From Hyphomicrobiales bacterium (GTDB lineage Bacteria > Pseudomonadota > Alphaproteobacteria > Rhizobiales > Xanthobacteraceae), in NCBI GenBank assembly GCA_023266695.1, contig JAHFPO010000027.1, forward strand, positions 1-18,805: 18,805 bases of DNA. The letters are read 5' to 3'. Numbering within the stretch: position 1 is the stretch's first letter; every line of letters begins with the position of its first letter. The notes under the pieces are model-generated. The model made no database searches. It was not told the origin of the DNA and saw nothing but the letters and a program-made list of their open reading frames with translations. Of the stretch, positions 12,139 to 18,805 are shown piece after piece. The position numbers and the translations under genes are program-made.

Positions 12139-13668
12139 TCACGAACACGCCGGCGAGCGCGGATCGAGCCGCGCGAGGAACCAGGTCTCGCCGCGCGTCG
12201 CGAGCACGCTTGAGGGCGGCGCCGCGATCTCGATCTTCTCGATCGTCAGCGTATCGACGGCTGCGAGCCTGCGTGCATGGCTCTCCTGCCCGTCGGTCCA
12301 GATTAGCACGCAGGATCGTGCATCGCTTGGGCGGCGCGGCACGCGCTCGGCCCGTAACGAGGCTGTGGAGGTCACGCGCAGATCGGGCAGGAAGGCGCGC
12401 AGGTTGCCCACGTCGCGTACGGCGATGCTGATCGCCGTGCCGTTCGTGATCCCGCGCGCTTTCAGGGCGTCGGCAAGCTCCGCATAGGGAAGCAGCAATC
12501 CCCGGGCCAACTTCCGCGTGATCGGGTTGTCGGAGATCGCGACGAAACGGAAGCCGAGCATGAAGATCGCGACAGCGGCCGCGAAGGCGGCGAAGCGCCG
12601 GATCACCCCCTCCCCCGGCGCCAGGCGCGCGACGCGCGCGAACACATAGACCGGCGCCACCATCAGGATCGGATGCATGTAGAGGACGCGGACGTTGGTG
12701 GCGCCGGTGACGACGATGCCGAGCGCGGTGAGGAGCGCCGCGCTGATCATGGTGCGCAGGACCAGGCGTTCAACCGTCGATGCCGCCGGTGCGCCGGCCG
12801 GCGCCCGCATGAACGCGCGCGGCGCAAGCACGGCGACGAACAGGAGCCACGGCAGCAGAAAGGCCGGCAGCGAGCGCACGAGCCGTCCGAGTCCCATGAC
12901 GACTCTCACCGCATAGGGCTGTGCTACCGGAATCATATGGTCGACGACTTCGGCCACCACGTTGCCCCGCACCCGCATGATCCAGATCACGAAAGGCGCG
13001 AGTGCCGCGAGCGTGAGCGCCGCCGACAGGAAGAGGCGCGGATCGGCGAGCCGCGCGCGCAGCTCGCCGAGGCCGAGCGTCGCGAGCACGAGCCCGCCGA
13101 GAAAGAGCGGATAGCTGAATTTCGAATAAAAACCGAGCGCGATCGCAAGGCCGAGGAAAACGGCCGTGCCGGTCGCCGGGCGCTCGTAGAAGCGGATCGC
13201 CGCGTGCAAGCTCGCCATGCAGGCGATCGACAACAGGATCGTCTGGGTCGCCCATTCATGGAAGGTCCAGCCGACCTGATAGTGGAAGGCGAGCGAGAGC
13301 GAGGCGACGGCGGCCCAACGATCGTCCTTCACCGCCGCCCGCACCGCGCCGAAAGTGGCGAGGCCGAGCACGGCGATCAGCCCATAGCGGACGGCGAGAT
13401 GGCTCTCGATGCCGGTGCCGAGCCCCTGTTGCGACAGCCACAGCAGCCATTCGTAGAGCGGCGGCTGGCGCACCTGATAGCCGAGCGCAAGCGTCTGCAC
13501 CAACTCGCTCTCGCGCGAATCGTCGAGGGCGAGCGTGCGCGTAAGGGAAAGCCGGAGAGCGATGTGCGCGAGACCGTAGACGATCCAGAACAGAGCGACG
13601 CCGCGCAGAGAGAGCAGGGCGGCGATCAGACCGTTCGTGAAGGTACCGTTGAGTGCCAATCGAGACAT
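12139..13668 (-). CDS. GT39/ArnT-like membrane glycosyltransferase
   Basis: A 509-residue integral membrane protein with about ten to twelve hydrophobic helices between residues 15 and 400 and a soluble C-terminal domain of about 110 residues. The first periplasmic loop has the catalytic-type acidic motif (LALDDSRESELVQTLALGY, D49/D50, E53/E55) followed by QPPLYEWLLW, the hallmark of PMT_2/GT39 and ArnT enzymes that take sugars from polyprenyl phosphate carriers. The acceptor is unknown. I chose the ATG at 13668 (MSRLALNGTF), just after GGGGA; the longer frame from 13803 adds a non-hydrophobic stretch that overlaps the promoter region shared with the divergent PfpI gene. Probably an operon with the methyltransferase gene that follows. 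Confidence 0.88.
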   Translation of the reverse strand: MSRLALNGTFTNGLIAALLSLRGVALFWIVYGLAHIALRLSLTRTLALDDSRESELVQTLALGYQVRQPPLYEWLLWLSQQGLGTGIESHLAVRYGLIAVLGLATFGAVRAAVKDDRWAAVASLSLAFHYQVGWTFHEWATQTILLSIACMASLHAAIRFYERPATGTAVFLGLAIALGFYSKFSYPLFLGGLVLATLGLGELRARLADPRLFLSAALTLAALAPFVIWIMRVRGNVVAEVVDHMIPVAQPYAVRVVMGLGRLVRSLPAFLLPWLLFVAVLAPRAFMRAPAGAPAASTVERLVLRTMISAALLTALGIVVTGATNVRVLYMHPILMVAPVYVFARVARLAPGEGVIRRFAAFAAAVAIFMLGFRFVAISDNPITRKLARGLLLPYAELADALKARGITNGTAISIAVRDVGNLRAFLPDLRVTSTASLRAERVPRRPSDARSCVLIWTDGQESHARRLAAVDTLTIEKIEIAAPPSSVLATRGETWFLARLDPRSPACS

Positions 13669-13832
13669 TCTTCCCCGGCTCTCTGGCGCGCCCCTGAATC
13701 GCTCTTGTAGCGAATGATCAATGAAATGTATCCGTATCATGCCAGGGATTAATTTGATGGGTACGACCAGAGCCTCTATGGTCTGAATTCCTGCACGCGC
13801 CATAAGAGTGCATCCGATTTCACGCGAACCCC

Positions 13833-14546
13833 ATGGTCCAATCCTTCCGCATCGGTTTCCTGCTGTTTCCCGGTCTCACCCAGCTCGACCTGACCGGGCC
13901 TTATGAAGTGCTCAACCGGCTGCCGGGCGCCGAGACCCATCTCATTGGGAAGAACCGCGAGCCGGTGCGCACGGGGGGCGGCCTGACGATCCTGCCCACG
14001 ACGACCTATGCGGAATGCCCCGCGCTCGATCTCGTCTGCGTCCCGGGCGGCGGCGGGGTGAACGCGCTCCTCACCGACGCCGAGACGCTCGATTTCCTGC
14101 GCCGCCAGGCGAAGATTGCGCGCTATGTCACCTCGGTCTGCACCGGCACGCTGGTCCTGGGGGCGGCGGGTCTGTTGCGCGGCAAGCGCGCGACCACCCA
14201 TTGGATGGCGATGGACATGCTCAAGGCCTTCGGAGCGATTGCGGTCGATGAGCGCGTGGTGGTCGATGGCAATGTCATCACCGGCGGCGGCGTGACCGCC
14301 GGGATCGATTTCGGCCTCAAGGTCGCGGCCGAAGTGGCGGGCGAGGAGGTGGCGCGGGGAATTCAGCTCGCGATCGAATATGACCCGCGGCCGCCGTTCG
14401 ACAGCGGCCATCCGCGCAGCGCCGATCCCGCCCTGGTCGAGAAGATCACGAAGCGCGCCGAACCGCAGCAAGCCGAACGCCGCGCCCAGGTCGAGAAGGC
14501 CGCCGCCGCCCTCGCCGCTTCCGGCCAGCCGGCGAAGACCCGGTGA
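13833..14546 (+). CDS. DJ-1/PfpI family protein, isonitrile hydratase-like
   Basis: A 237-residue protein of the DJ-1/PfpI superfamily. The N-terminus has IGFLLFPGLTQLDLTGPYEVLNRL; the nucleophile elbow is SVCTGTLVLGAAGLLRG with Cys103; then ATTHW, DERVVVDGNVITGGGVTAGIDFGL and IQLAIEYDPRPPFDSGHP. These last blocks are the pattern of the InhA (isonitrile hydratase) branch, where the equivalent Cys and a Asp near the N-terminus (here Asp19) hydrate isonitriles to N-formamides. Many close relatives are only called PfpI proteins, so the substrate is uncertain. The last 40 residues are an alanine- and charge-rich tail. It is divergent from the GT39 gene and convergent with gatB, 10 bp apart. No strong ribosome site precedes the ATG. 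Confidence 0.87.
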   Translation: MVQSFRIGFLLFPGLTQLDLTGPYEVLNRLPGAETHLIGKNREPVRTGGGLTILPTTTYAECPALDLVCVPGGGGVNALLTDAETLDFLRRQAKIARYVTSVCTGTLVLGAAGLLRGKRATTHWMAMDMLKAFGAIAVDERVVVDGNVITGGGVTAGIDFGLKVAAEVAGEEVARGIQLAIEYDPRPPFDSGHPRSADPALVEKITKRAEPQQAERRAQVEKAAAALAASGQPAKTR

Positions 14547-14556
14547 TGTTGCGGAA

Positions 14557-16026
14557 TTAGATTCCGAGCTTCTTCTTCAGGAGCTCGTTCACCGCCTGCG
14601 GATTGGCCTTGCCTTGGGTCGCCTTCATCACCTCGCCGACGAACCAGCCGAGCGCTTTCGGCTTCGTCTTCACTTCTGCGACCTTGTCCGGGTTCTTGGC
14701 GATGATGTCGTCGATCACCTTTTCGATCGCGCCCGTATCGGTCACCTGCTGCAAGCCGCGTTTTTCCACGATCGCGCGCGGGTCACCGCCTTCCGCCCAC
14801 ACGATCTCGAACAGGTCCTTGGCGATCTTGCCGGAAATCGTCCCTTCGGCGATGAGATCGAGGATCGTACCCACCTGTTTGGCCGAGACCGGGCTCGCTT
14901 CGATCGATGTTGCTTCCTTGTTGAGGCGGCCGGCGAGCTCGTTGATGACGAAGTTGGCCGCCGCCTTGGCGTCCCTGCCCTTCGCCACCGATTCGAAATA
15001 GTCGGCCGTCTCCCGCTCGCGGATAAGTTTGGTCGCATCCAGGAGGGATAAGCCATAGTCTTGGATTAACCGCTCCCTCTTTTCGTCCGGCCATTCGGGC
15101 TGCGAGTCGGCGATGGACTTGACGAACTTCTCGTCTAACTCAAGCGGCAATAGGTCGGGATCCGGGAAGTAACGATAGTCGTGCGCCTCCTCTTTAGTCC
15201 TCATTGAGCGCGTCCCACCCCTAACCGAGTCAAACAGCCGTGTTTCTTGCTCGACCTTGCCGCCACTTTCAAGCAACTCGATCTGCCTGCGCGCTTCGTC
15301 ATCGATCGCGTGGCCGATAAAGGTGATTGAATTAAGATTCTTAATCTCGCAGCGAGTGCCAAGCGGGGCGCCGGGCTTGCGCACCGACACATTCACGTCG
15401 ACGCGCAGATTGCCCTTTTCCATGTCCCCATCGCAGCTACCGGCATATTGCAAGATTTGCCGCACTTTGGCGACGAAGTTCATGGCGTCCCATACTGAAT
15501 GTATCTCCGGCTTCGAGACAATTTCCATTAATGCGACACCAGATCGATTTAGATCGACAAATGACATTGATGGATGTCGGTCATGTATTGACTTGCCAGC
15601 ATCTTGTTCCAGATGTAGCCGCTCGATGCCAATCGTCACGGTCTGATTATCGTCCGTGTCGACAATTACTTTTCCCTCGCCCACGATCGGCGACTTGTAC
15701 TGGCTGATCTGATAGCCCTGCGGCAGGTCGGGATAGAAATAATTCTTGCGGTCGAACACCGATTTGAGATTGATCTTGGCCTTGAGGCCGAGCCCGGTGC
15801 GCACCGCCTGCGCCACGCAATGCTCGTTGATGACCGGCAGCATGCCGGGCATCGCCGCATCGACCAATGAGACGTGGGAATTGGGCGCGCCCCCGAACTC
15901 GGTCGAAGCGCCCGAAAAGAGCTTCGCCTTCGACGTCACCTGGGCATGGATTTCCATGCCGATGACGACCTCCCACTCGCCGTTCCCGCCCTTGACGAGC
16001 TTCGAGGATTTCGCTGGCGCGGTCAT
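14557..16026 (-). CDS. gatB: Aspartyl/glutamyl-tRNA amidotransferase subunit B
   Basis: A 489-residue subunit that phosphorylates the misacylated Glu-tRNA(Gln)/Asp-tRNA(Asn) and receives ammonia from GatA. The catalytic cradle covers residues about 18-310 (VVIGMEIHAQVTSKAKLFSGAS, DAAMPGMLPVIN, DRKNYFYPDLPQGYQISQY, FVDLNRSGVALMEIVSKPE, GNLRVDVNVSVR, EIKNLNS, DYRYFPDPDLLPL). The helical and YqeY-like tail domain follows (ANFVINELAG, GWFVGEVMKATQGKANPQAVNELLKKKL). Start at the ATG 16026 (MTAPAKSSKLVKG), 13 bp after the chorismate mutase stop; the longer frame from 16086 overlaps that gene. Codons at about 15030-15670 are notably AT-richer than both ends, yet the protein stays conserved, which suggests a recombined segment. 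Convergent with the PfpI gene. Confidence 0.97.
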   Translation of the reverse strand: MTAPAKSSKLVKGGNGEWEVVIGMEIHAQVTSKAKLFSGASTEFGGAPNSHVSLVDAAMPGMLPVINEHCVAQAVRTGLGLKAKINLKSVFDRKNYFYPDLPQGYQISQYKSPIVGEGKVIVDTDDNQTVTIGIERLHLEQDAGKSIHDRHPSMSFVDLNRSGVALMEIVSKPEIHSVWDAMNFVAKVRQILQYAGSCDGDMEKGNLRVDVNVSVRKPGAPLGTRCEIKNLNSITFIGHAIDDEARRQIELLESGGKVEQETRLFDSVRGGTRSMRTKEEAHDYRYFPDPDLLPLELDEKFVKSIADSQPEWPDEKRERLIQDYGLSLLDATKLIRERETADYFESVAKGRDAKAAANFVINELAGRLNKEATSIEASPVSAKQVGTILDLIAEGTISGKIAKDLFEIVWAEGGDPRAIVEKRGLQQVTDTGAIEKVIDDIIAKNPDKVAEVKTKPKALGWFVGEVMKATQGKANPQAVNELLKKKLGI

Positions 16027-16039
16027 CGGCGATCCCGGC

Positions 16040-16360
16040 TCATCGTTTCTTCTCGTCGGCGTCGGCGCCGAGCCGCTCCTTTTCATAGGCGATCACCCAA
16101 TCCATCATCGCCCGCCAGATCGTCTCGGCGAGATCGGTGGGAAGCGAGGCCGCCGCCGCGGCGCGGCGCACCTTGGCCGCGACTTCCTCGACGCGTTCGG
16201 GAACGCGCGCCGGAACCCCATGCTCGCGTTTCACCGCGATGACGCGATCGACCACCGCCATGCGTTTGGCGATGAGCTTCACGATCTCCACGTCGAGCGC
16301 ATCGATCGCGGCGCGCAGCTCGCGGAGCTCCTGCCGATCGCGCGCGGATAGCTCGCTCAT
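16040..16360 (-). CDS. Monofunctional chorismate mutase (AroQ class II)
   Basis: A 106-residue all-helical enzyme that converts chorismate to prephenate, the entry to Phe and Tyr synthesis. Active-site positions follow the E. coli mutase spacing: R16 (LRAAIDALD), R33 (AKRMAVV) and K44 (IAVKREHG), equal to R11, R28 and K39. These are followed by a helix with VPERVEEVAAKVR and a last helix AETIWRAMMDWVIAYEK. There is no dehydratase or dehydrogenase domain and no signal peptide, so it is a cytosolic stand-alone mutase. I chose the ATG at 16360 (MSELSARDRQEL), which has GGTGA at a spacing of 5; ATG 16372 is an alternative. It lies 13 bp upstream of gatB and is very likely cotranscribed with it. 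Confidence 0.9.
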   Translation of the reverse strand: MSELSARDRQELRELRAAIDALDVEIVKLIAKRMAVVDRVIAVKREHGVPARVPERVEEVAAKVRRAAAAASLPTDLAETIWRAMMDWVIAYEKERLGADADEKKR

Positions 16361-16404
16361 CGCCGTCACCATCACCCCGCCGCCGTCCGCGGTTTATAGC
16401 GCCG

Positions 16405-16548
16405 CTACCGGCCCGGAACCAGCCGGTTCGAACCGGGCGCCCGCGCCCAGTCGCCCTTTTCCGCCCACCACAGGGATTGCAGCGGGGCGCCAAGGTCCTC
16501 GGGCGGCGCAGCACCCATGAGCGACGATTTGAATTCGGCGAATGTCAC
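16405..16548 (-). pseudogene. Truncated small conserved gene (TFAEFKSSL ... LWWAEKGDW type)
   Basis: From a GTG at 16548 the minus strand reads VTFAEFKSSLMGAAPPEDLG, then APLQSLWWAEKGDWARA, after which it departs to an unrelated tail (PGSNRLVPGR) and a stop. I recall a rhizobial family of about 90-100 residues starting TFxEFxxSL with L-x-x-LWW-x-A-K-G-D-W-x-x-A-H followed by a VHAYLHRxEGD block; here the second half is missing. It lies between gatA and the chorismate mutase gene. No ribosome site is seen. Either a truncated relic or a very short protein; the relic is more likely. Identification is from memory, so moderate confidence. Confidence 0.5.
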
Positions 16549-16566
16549 GAAAGTCGAACCAATCTT

Positions 16567-16586
16567 CCCTCCCCTGAAGGGGAGGG
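16567..16586 (-). terminator. Stem-loop just after gatA
   Basis: CCCTCCCC (16567-16574) pairs with GGGGAGGG (16579-16586) around a 4-nt loop, 10 nt after the gatA stop on the minus strand. There is no U tract. Such CCCTCCCC palindromes also occur as dispersed elements in GC-rich genomes, so it may be a terminator, an mRNA-stabilising stem or a repeat. Confidence 0.5.
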
Positions 16587-16595
16587 ATTAGATTA

Positions 16596-18077
16596 TTAAG
16601 CCGCCCACCATTTCTCCGGCTGGAATTTCCCCGCCGCCTGCTCGATCACATGGCCGAGGGAGAACAGCGTCTCCTCGTCGAACGGCTTGCCGATGAGCTG
16701 GAGCCCGAGCGGAAGCCCGCCGCCGTCGAGGCCGGCGGGCACCGAAATGCCGGGGAGCCCCGCCATGTTCACCGTCACCGTGAAGACGTCGTTGAGATAC
16801 ATCTCCACCGGATCGGCGCCGGACTTCTCGCCGATGGCGAAGGCGGCGGAAGGCGTCGTGGGCGTCAGCACCGCGTCGATGCCCTGCGCGAACGCCTGTT
16901 CGAAATCGCGCTTGATCAGCGTGCGCACCTTCTGGGCGCGCAGATAATAGGCGTCGTAATAGCCCGCCGACAGCACATAGGTGCCGATGAGCACGCGGCG
17001 GCGCACTTCGCGCCCGAATCCGGCAGCGCGCGTCTTCTGGTAGAGCTCGGTGATGTCGTGCCCGGGCACGCTGAGGCCGTAGCGCACGCCGTCATAGCGC
17101 GCGAGATTGGAGGAGGCCTCCGCCGGCGCCACGATGTAATAGGCCGGCAGCGCGTACCTGGTGTGCGGCAGCGAAATATCGACCAGCTCCGCGCCCGCTT
17201 TCTTCAGCCACTCGGCGCCTTGCGCCCAAAGTTTTTCGATCTCGGCCGGCATGGCGGGCACGCGATATTCCTTCGGGATGCCGATCTTCATGCCCTTGAC
17301 GGATTTCCCCACCGCCTTCTCGAAGTCGGGCACCTTCACGTCGGCGGAGGTGGAATCCTTCGCATCGTGCCCGGCCATGGAGCGCAACAGGACCGCGGCG
17401 TCCTTGATGGTTCTTGCGAAGGGTCCAGCTTGGTCGAGCGAGGAGGCGAAGGCGACGATGCCCCAGCGCGAGCAGCGCCCGTAGGTCGGCTTCATGCCGA
17501 CGGTGCCGGTGAAGGCGGCGGGCTGGCGGATCGACCCGCCGGTGTCGGTGCCGATGGCGGCGGGAGCGAGCCGTGCCGCCACCGCGGTGGCCGAGCCGCC
17601 GGACGAGCCGCCCGGCACCAGCGGCGCGTTCGAGCCTTTTCGCCGCCACGGCGATTGCACCGGGCCGAACGCGCTCGCCTCGTTCGACGAGCCCATGGCG
17701 AATTCGTCCATGTTGGTCTTGCCGAGCATGACCGCGCCGTCGCGCCACAGATTTCCAGTGACGGTCGACTCGTAGGCCGGTATGAAATTTTCCAAAATCT
17801 TCGAGCACGCGGTGGTGCGCACGCCCTCGGTGCAATAGAGGTCCTTGACCGCGAGCGGAATGCCTTCGAGCGGGCGCGCGTCGCCCTTCTTGAGCCGCTG
17901 GTCGGATTGGCCCGCCATCTGCTGCGCGTGCTCGGGCGTCTCCAGCACGAAGGCGTTCAAGCCCCTCGCCTCCTCCATCGCCTTCAGGTGCGCGCCGGCG
18001 AGTTCCCGCGCGGAAAATTTCTTCGCGCGTAATCCGTCGCGCGCCTCGGTGAGCGTGAGTGAGGTGAGCGAGGTCAT
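16596..18077 (-). CDS. gatA: Aspartyl/glutamyl-tRNA amidotransferase subunit A
   Basis: A 493-residue amidase-signature enzyme that releases ammonia from glutamine for the GatB reaction. The Lys-cisSer-Ser triad is intact: K78 (PLAVKDLYCTEG), S158 (PGGSSGGSATAVA) and S182 (GTDTGGSIRQPAAF). Further family blocks are GKTNMDEFAMGSSNEASAFGPV (119-140), VGMKPTYGRCSRWG, SLDQAGPFARTIKDAA and, near the end, LTPTTPSAAFAIGE, YLNDVFTVTVNMAGLPGISVPAG and GLQLIGKPFDEETLF. Length is that of normal GatA. It follows gatC after 129 bp containing three stem-loops. Together with gatC and gatB it makes the GatCAB complex, needed where AsnRS or GlnRS is absent. Confidence 0.97.
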   Translation of the reverse strand: MTSLTSLTLTEARDGLRAKKFSARELAGAHLKAMEEARGLNAFVLETPEHAQQMAGQSDQRLKKGDARPLEGIPLAVKDLYCTEGVRTTACSKILENFIPAYESTVTGNLWRDGAVMLGKTNMDEFAMGSSNEASAFGPVQSPWRRKGSNAPLVPGGSSGGSATAVAARLAPAAIGTDTGGSIRQPAAFTGTVGMKPTYGRCSRWGIVAFASSLDQAGPFARTIKDAAVLLRSMAGHDAKDSTSADVKVPDFEKAVGKSVKGMKIGIPKEYRVPAMPAEIEKLWAQGAEWLKKAGAELVDISLPHTRYALPAYYIVAPAEASSNLARYDGVRYGLSVPGHDITELYQKTRAAGFGREVRRRVLIGTYVLSAGYYDAYYLRAQKVRTLIKRDFEQAFAQGIDAVLTPTTPSAAFAIGEKSGADPVEMYLNDVFTVTVNMAGLPGISVPAGLDGGGLPLGLQLIGKPFDEETLFSLGHVIEQAAGKFQPEKWWAA

Positions 18078-18083
18078 ATTATT

Positions 18084-18216
18084 TGCCCGTCATGGCCGGG
18101 CGAAAGGCGCGAGGCGCCGTCTTCGCGCCTGAAGACCCGGCCATCCACGCGATCCCCGGGTCTCGCTCCGCTCGCCCGGGGATGGTCGAATGAACCGCTT
18201 CGCGCTTCATTCGACC
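18084..18216. repeat. Three consecutive stem-loops in the gatC-gatA spacer
   Basis: Stem 1: ATGGCCGGG (18092-18100) with CCCGGCCAT (18136-18144). Stem 2: CCCCGGG (18154-18160) with CCCGGGG (18175-18181). Stem 3: GGTCGAATGAA (18184-18194) with TTCATTCGACC (18206-18216), 11 bp perfect. The right arm of stem 3 is the last codons and stop of gatC. Stems 1 and 2 resemble the CCCGTCATGGCCGGG...CCCGGCCATCCACG element I know from Bradyrhizobium-type genomes. The block probably came in as a repeat and may stabilise or separate the gatC and gatA parts of the mRNA. Confidence 0.7.
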
Positions 18217-18494
18217 ACCTTCGGCACCAAGAAGAACCCATCCTCGCTCTGCGGCGCGTTGGCGAGCACCTTCGCCGCATCGCCGCCGTCACTGACCTCG
18301 TCCTTGCGCATCTTGAGTTTCATCGGCGTGACCGAGGTCATCGGCTCGACGCCCTCGACCTTCACCTCTTTCAGTTGTTCGACGAAGCCGAGGATGGCGT
18401 TCAATTCGCCGCGCAATGGCTCGATCTCGCCCTCGTCCACGGCGATGCGCGCGAGATGGGCGATGCGCCGGACGGTGGCGGCGGCGACGGACAT
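18207..18494 (-). CDS. gatC: Aspartyl/glutamyl-tRNA amidotransferase subunit C
   Basis: A 95-residue small subunit that wraps around GatA and GatB and stabilises the amidotransferase. Family features are the N-terminal helix VRRIAHLARIAVDEGEIEPL, then LNAILGFVEQLKEVKVEGVEPMTSVTPM, the acidic and polar link MRKDEVSDGG and the C-terminal APQSEDGFFLVPKVVE ending. The ATG at 18494 is preceded by GAGGTGA at a spacing of 4-5. It is the first gene of the gatC-gatA unit. Its 3' end, including the stop, forms one arm of a perfect 11-bp inverted repeat with the spacer, so the end of the gene may have been duplicated into the spacer in inverted form. Confidence 0.95.
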   Translation of the reverse strand: MSVAAATVRRIAHLARIAVDEGEIEPLRGELNAILGFVEQLKEVKVEGVEPMTSVTPMKLKMRKDEVSDGGDAAKVLANAPQSEDGFFLVPKVVE

Positions 18495-18805
18495 TCAGTC
18501 ACCTCAAGCCAGAAGCATCTCAGCCCGCGCTATAGCAGAAGCGCTATTGACGCGAAACACGGGGCGGTCGTGTCTCAGTTTGAGTTCCGGTATTGACCCA
18601 ATGCAGACATACAGATCGCAGGAGACCAAGAGGTTCTGACGACGGACACCTCCAGCGGAAGCGGCGGTCTGGGCAATAACTAATTGCATATAGTATGTTT
18701 TTTACCGTGTGACCTTTTTGTCACTTCGAGCTGAAAAGCCTGTTTCTAGGCCCTAAATGCCCGCCAATTCATTGCACCCGCAAGGGGGGAGGTATTATCA
18801 TCATC
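18495..18805. other. Upstream region of gatC, no convincing gene; degenerate repeat-like part
   Basis: The last 311 bases carry no frame with clear coding character. At about 18550-18660 the minus strand contains ATGTCTGCATTGGGTCAATA, which resembles a dispersed non-coding repeat I recall from Bradyrhizobium-type genomes (it often gives a spurious MSALGQ- peptide). From 18670 to the end the DNA is AT-richer, with GTGAC-CTTTTT-GTCAC (hairpin, 18707-18723 region). The purine-rich AGGGGGGAGG at 18784-18793 could be a ribosome site for a gene starting beyond the window. The gatC promoter must lie here but was not resolved. Confidence 0.4.

Noticed and set aside
12673..13710. 345-residue open frame on the plus strand
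   Set aside because: Antisense of the GT39-like membrane protein gene, with low-complexity charged sequence.
16650..18032. 460-residue open frame on the plus strand
   Set aside because: It is the antisense of gatA, whose catalytic motifs are complete; high-GC genes often keep an antisense frame open. The protein is Arg/His/Gly-rich without any family pattern.
18504..18689. 61-residue minus-strand frame upstream of gatC
   Set aside because: Sequence resembles a dispersed non-coding repeat; no ribosome site and no family pattern.

Overview
The window is high-GC DNA (most genes look to be in the mid-60s % GC by eye) from an alphaproteobacterium, most likely Hyphomicrobiales of the Bradyrhizobium/Xanthobacteraceae type. 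Pointers are a GatCAB amidotransferase, small families frequent in that order (DUF992, DUF3597, DUF3606, YidB/DUF937), a sigma-F/NrsF pair, a possible CtrA box and two dispersed hairpin repeats that I recall from such genomes. All names rest on reading the sequence; no database search was possible.

Region 1 (1-4032) is the most interesting part: a complete bufferin-type RiPP cluster. A secreted four-cysteine DUF2282 precursor (bufA), a DUF692/MNIO enzyme (bufB), a DUF2063 partner (bufC) and a DoxX membrane protein run on the minus strand. Divergent to them is an ECF sigma factor and its membrane anti-sigma factor (NrsF/DUF1109). Two matching GTAAC(A/G)-N16-CGAA promoters lie in the shared intergenic region, one facing each operon. 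They indicate that the sigma factor drives both itself and the peptide operon, and they fix the sigma start at a GTG. A 16-bp hairpin with a U tract separates precursor from enzyme genes. The system is known in outline (Caulobacter sigF-nrsF/buf, Cupriavidus gig); the promoter pair and hairpin are the details seen here.

Region 2 (4033-7740): aquaporin Z, a dispersed hairpin repeat, a secreted DUF992 protein, tRNA-Ser(GCT), a short Sel1-like protein, a secreted cysteine-rich protein with a candidate CtrA box upstream, and a glutathione S-transferase with a basic N-terminal tail.

Region 3 (7741-11294) is a run of small genes and gene relics: DUF3597, YidB-like, a doubled DUF3606 protein with a lysine tail, a PsiF-like secreted protein and a secreted protein with an AEKKEK repeat. 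Between them are an internally deleted mscL and two decayed DUF3597 copies, so this stretch has been duplicated and eroded.

Region 4 (11295-14546): an integral membrane GT39/ArnT-like glycosyltransferase with a downstream SAM methyltransferase, then a divergent DJ-1/PfpI protein. Region 5 (14557-18494): gatC-gatA, a truncated small gene, chorismate mutase and gatB, all on the minus strand, making the enzyme that completes Asn-tRNA/Gln-tRNA. The middle of gatB has clearly lower GC than its ends. The last 311 bases hold no convincing gene.
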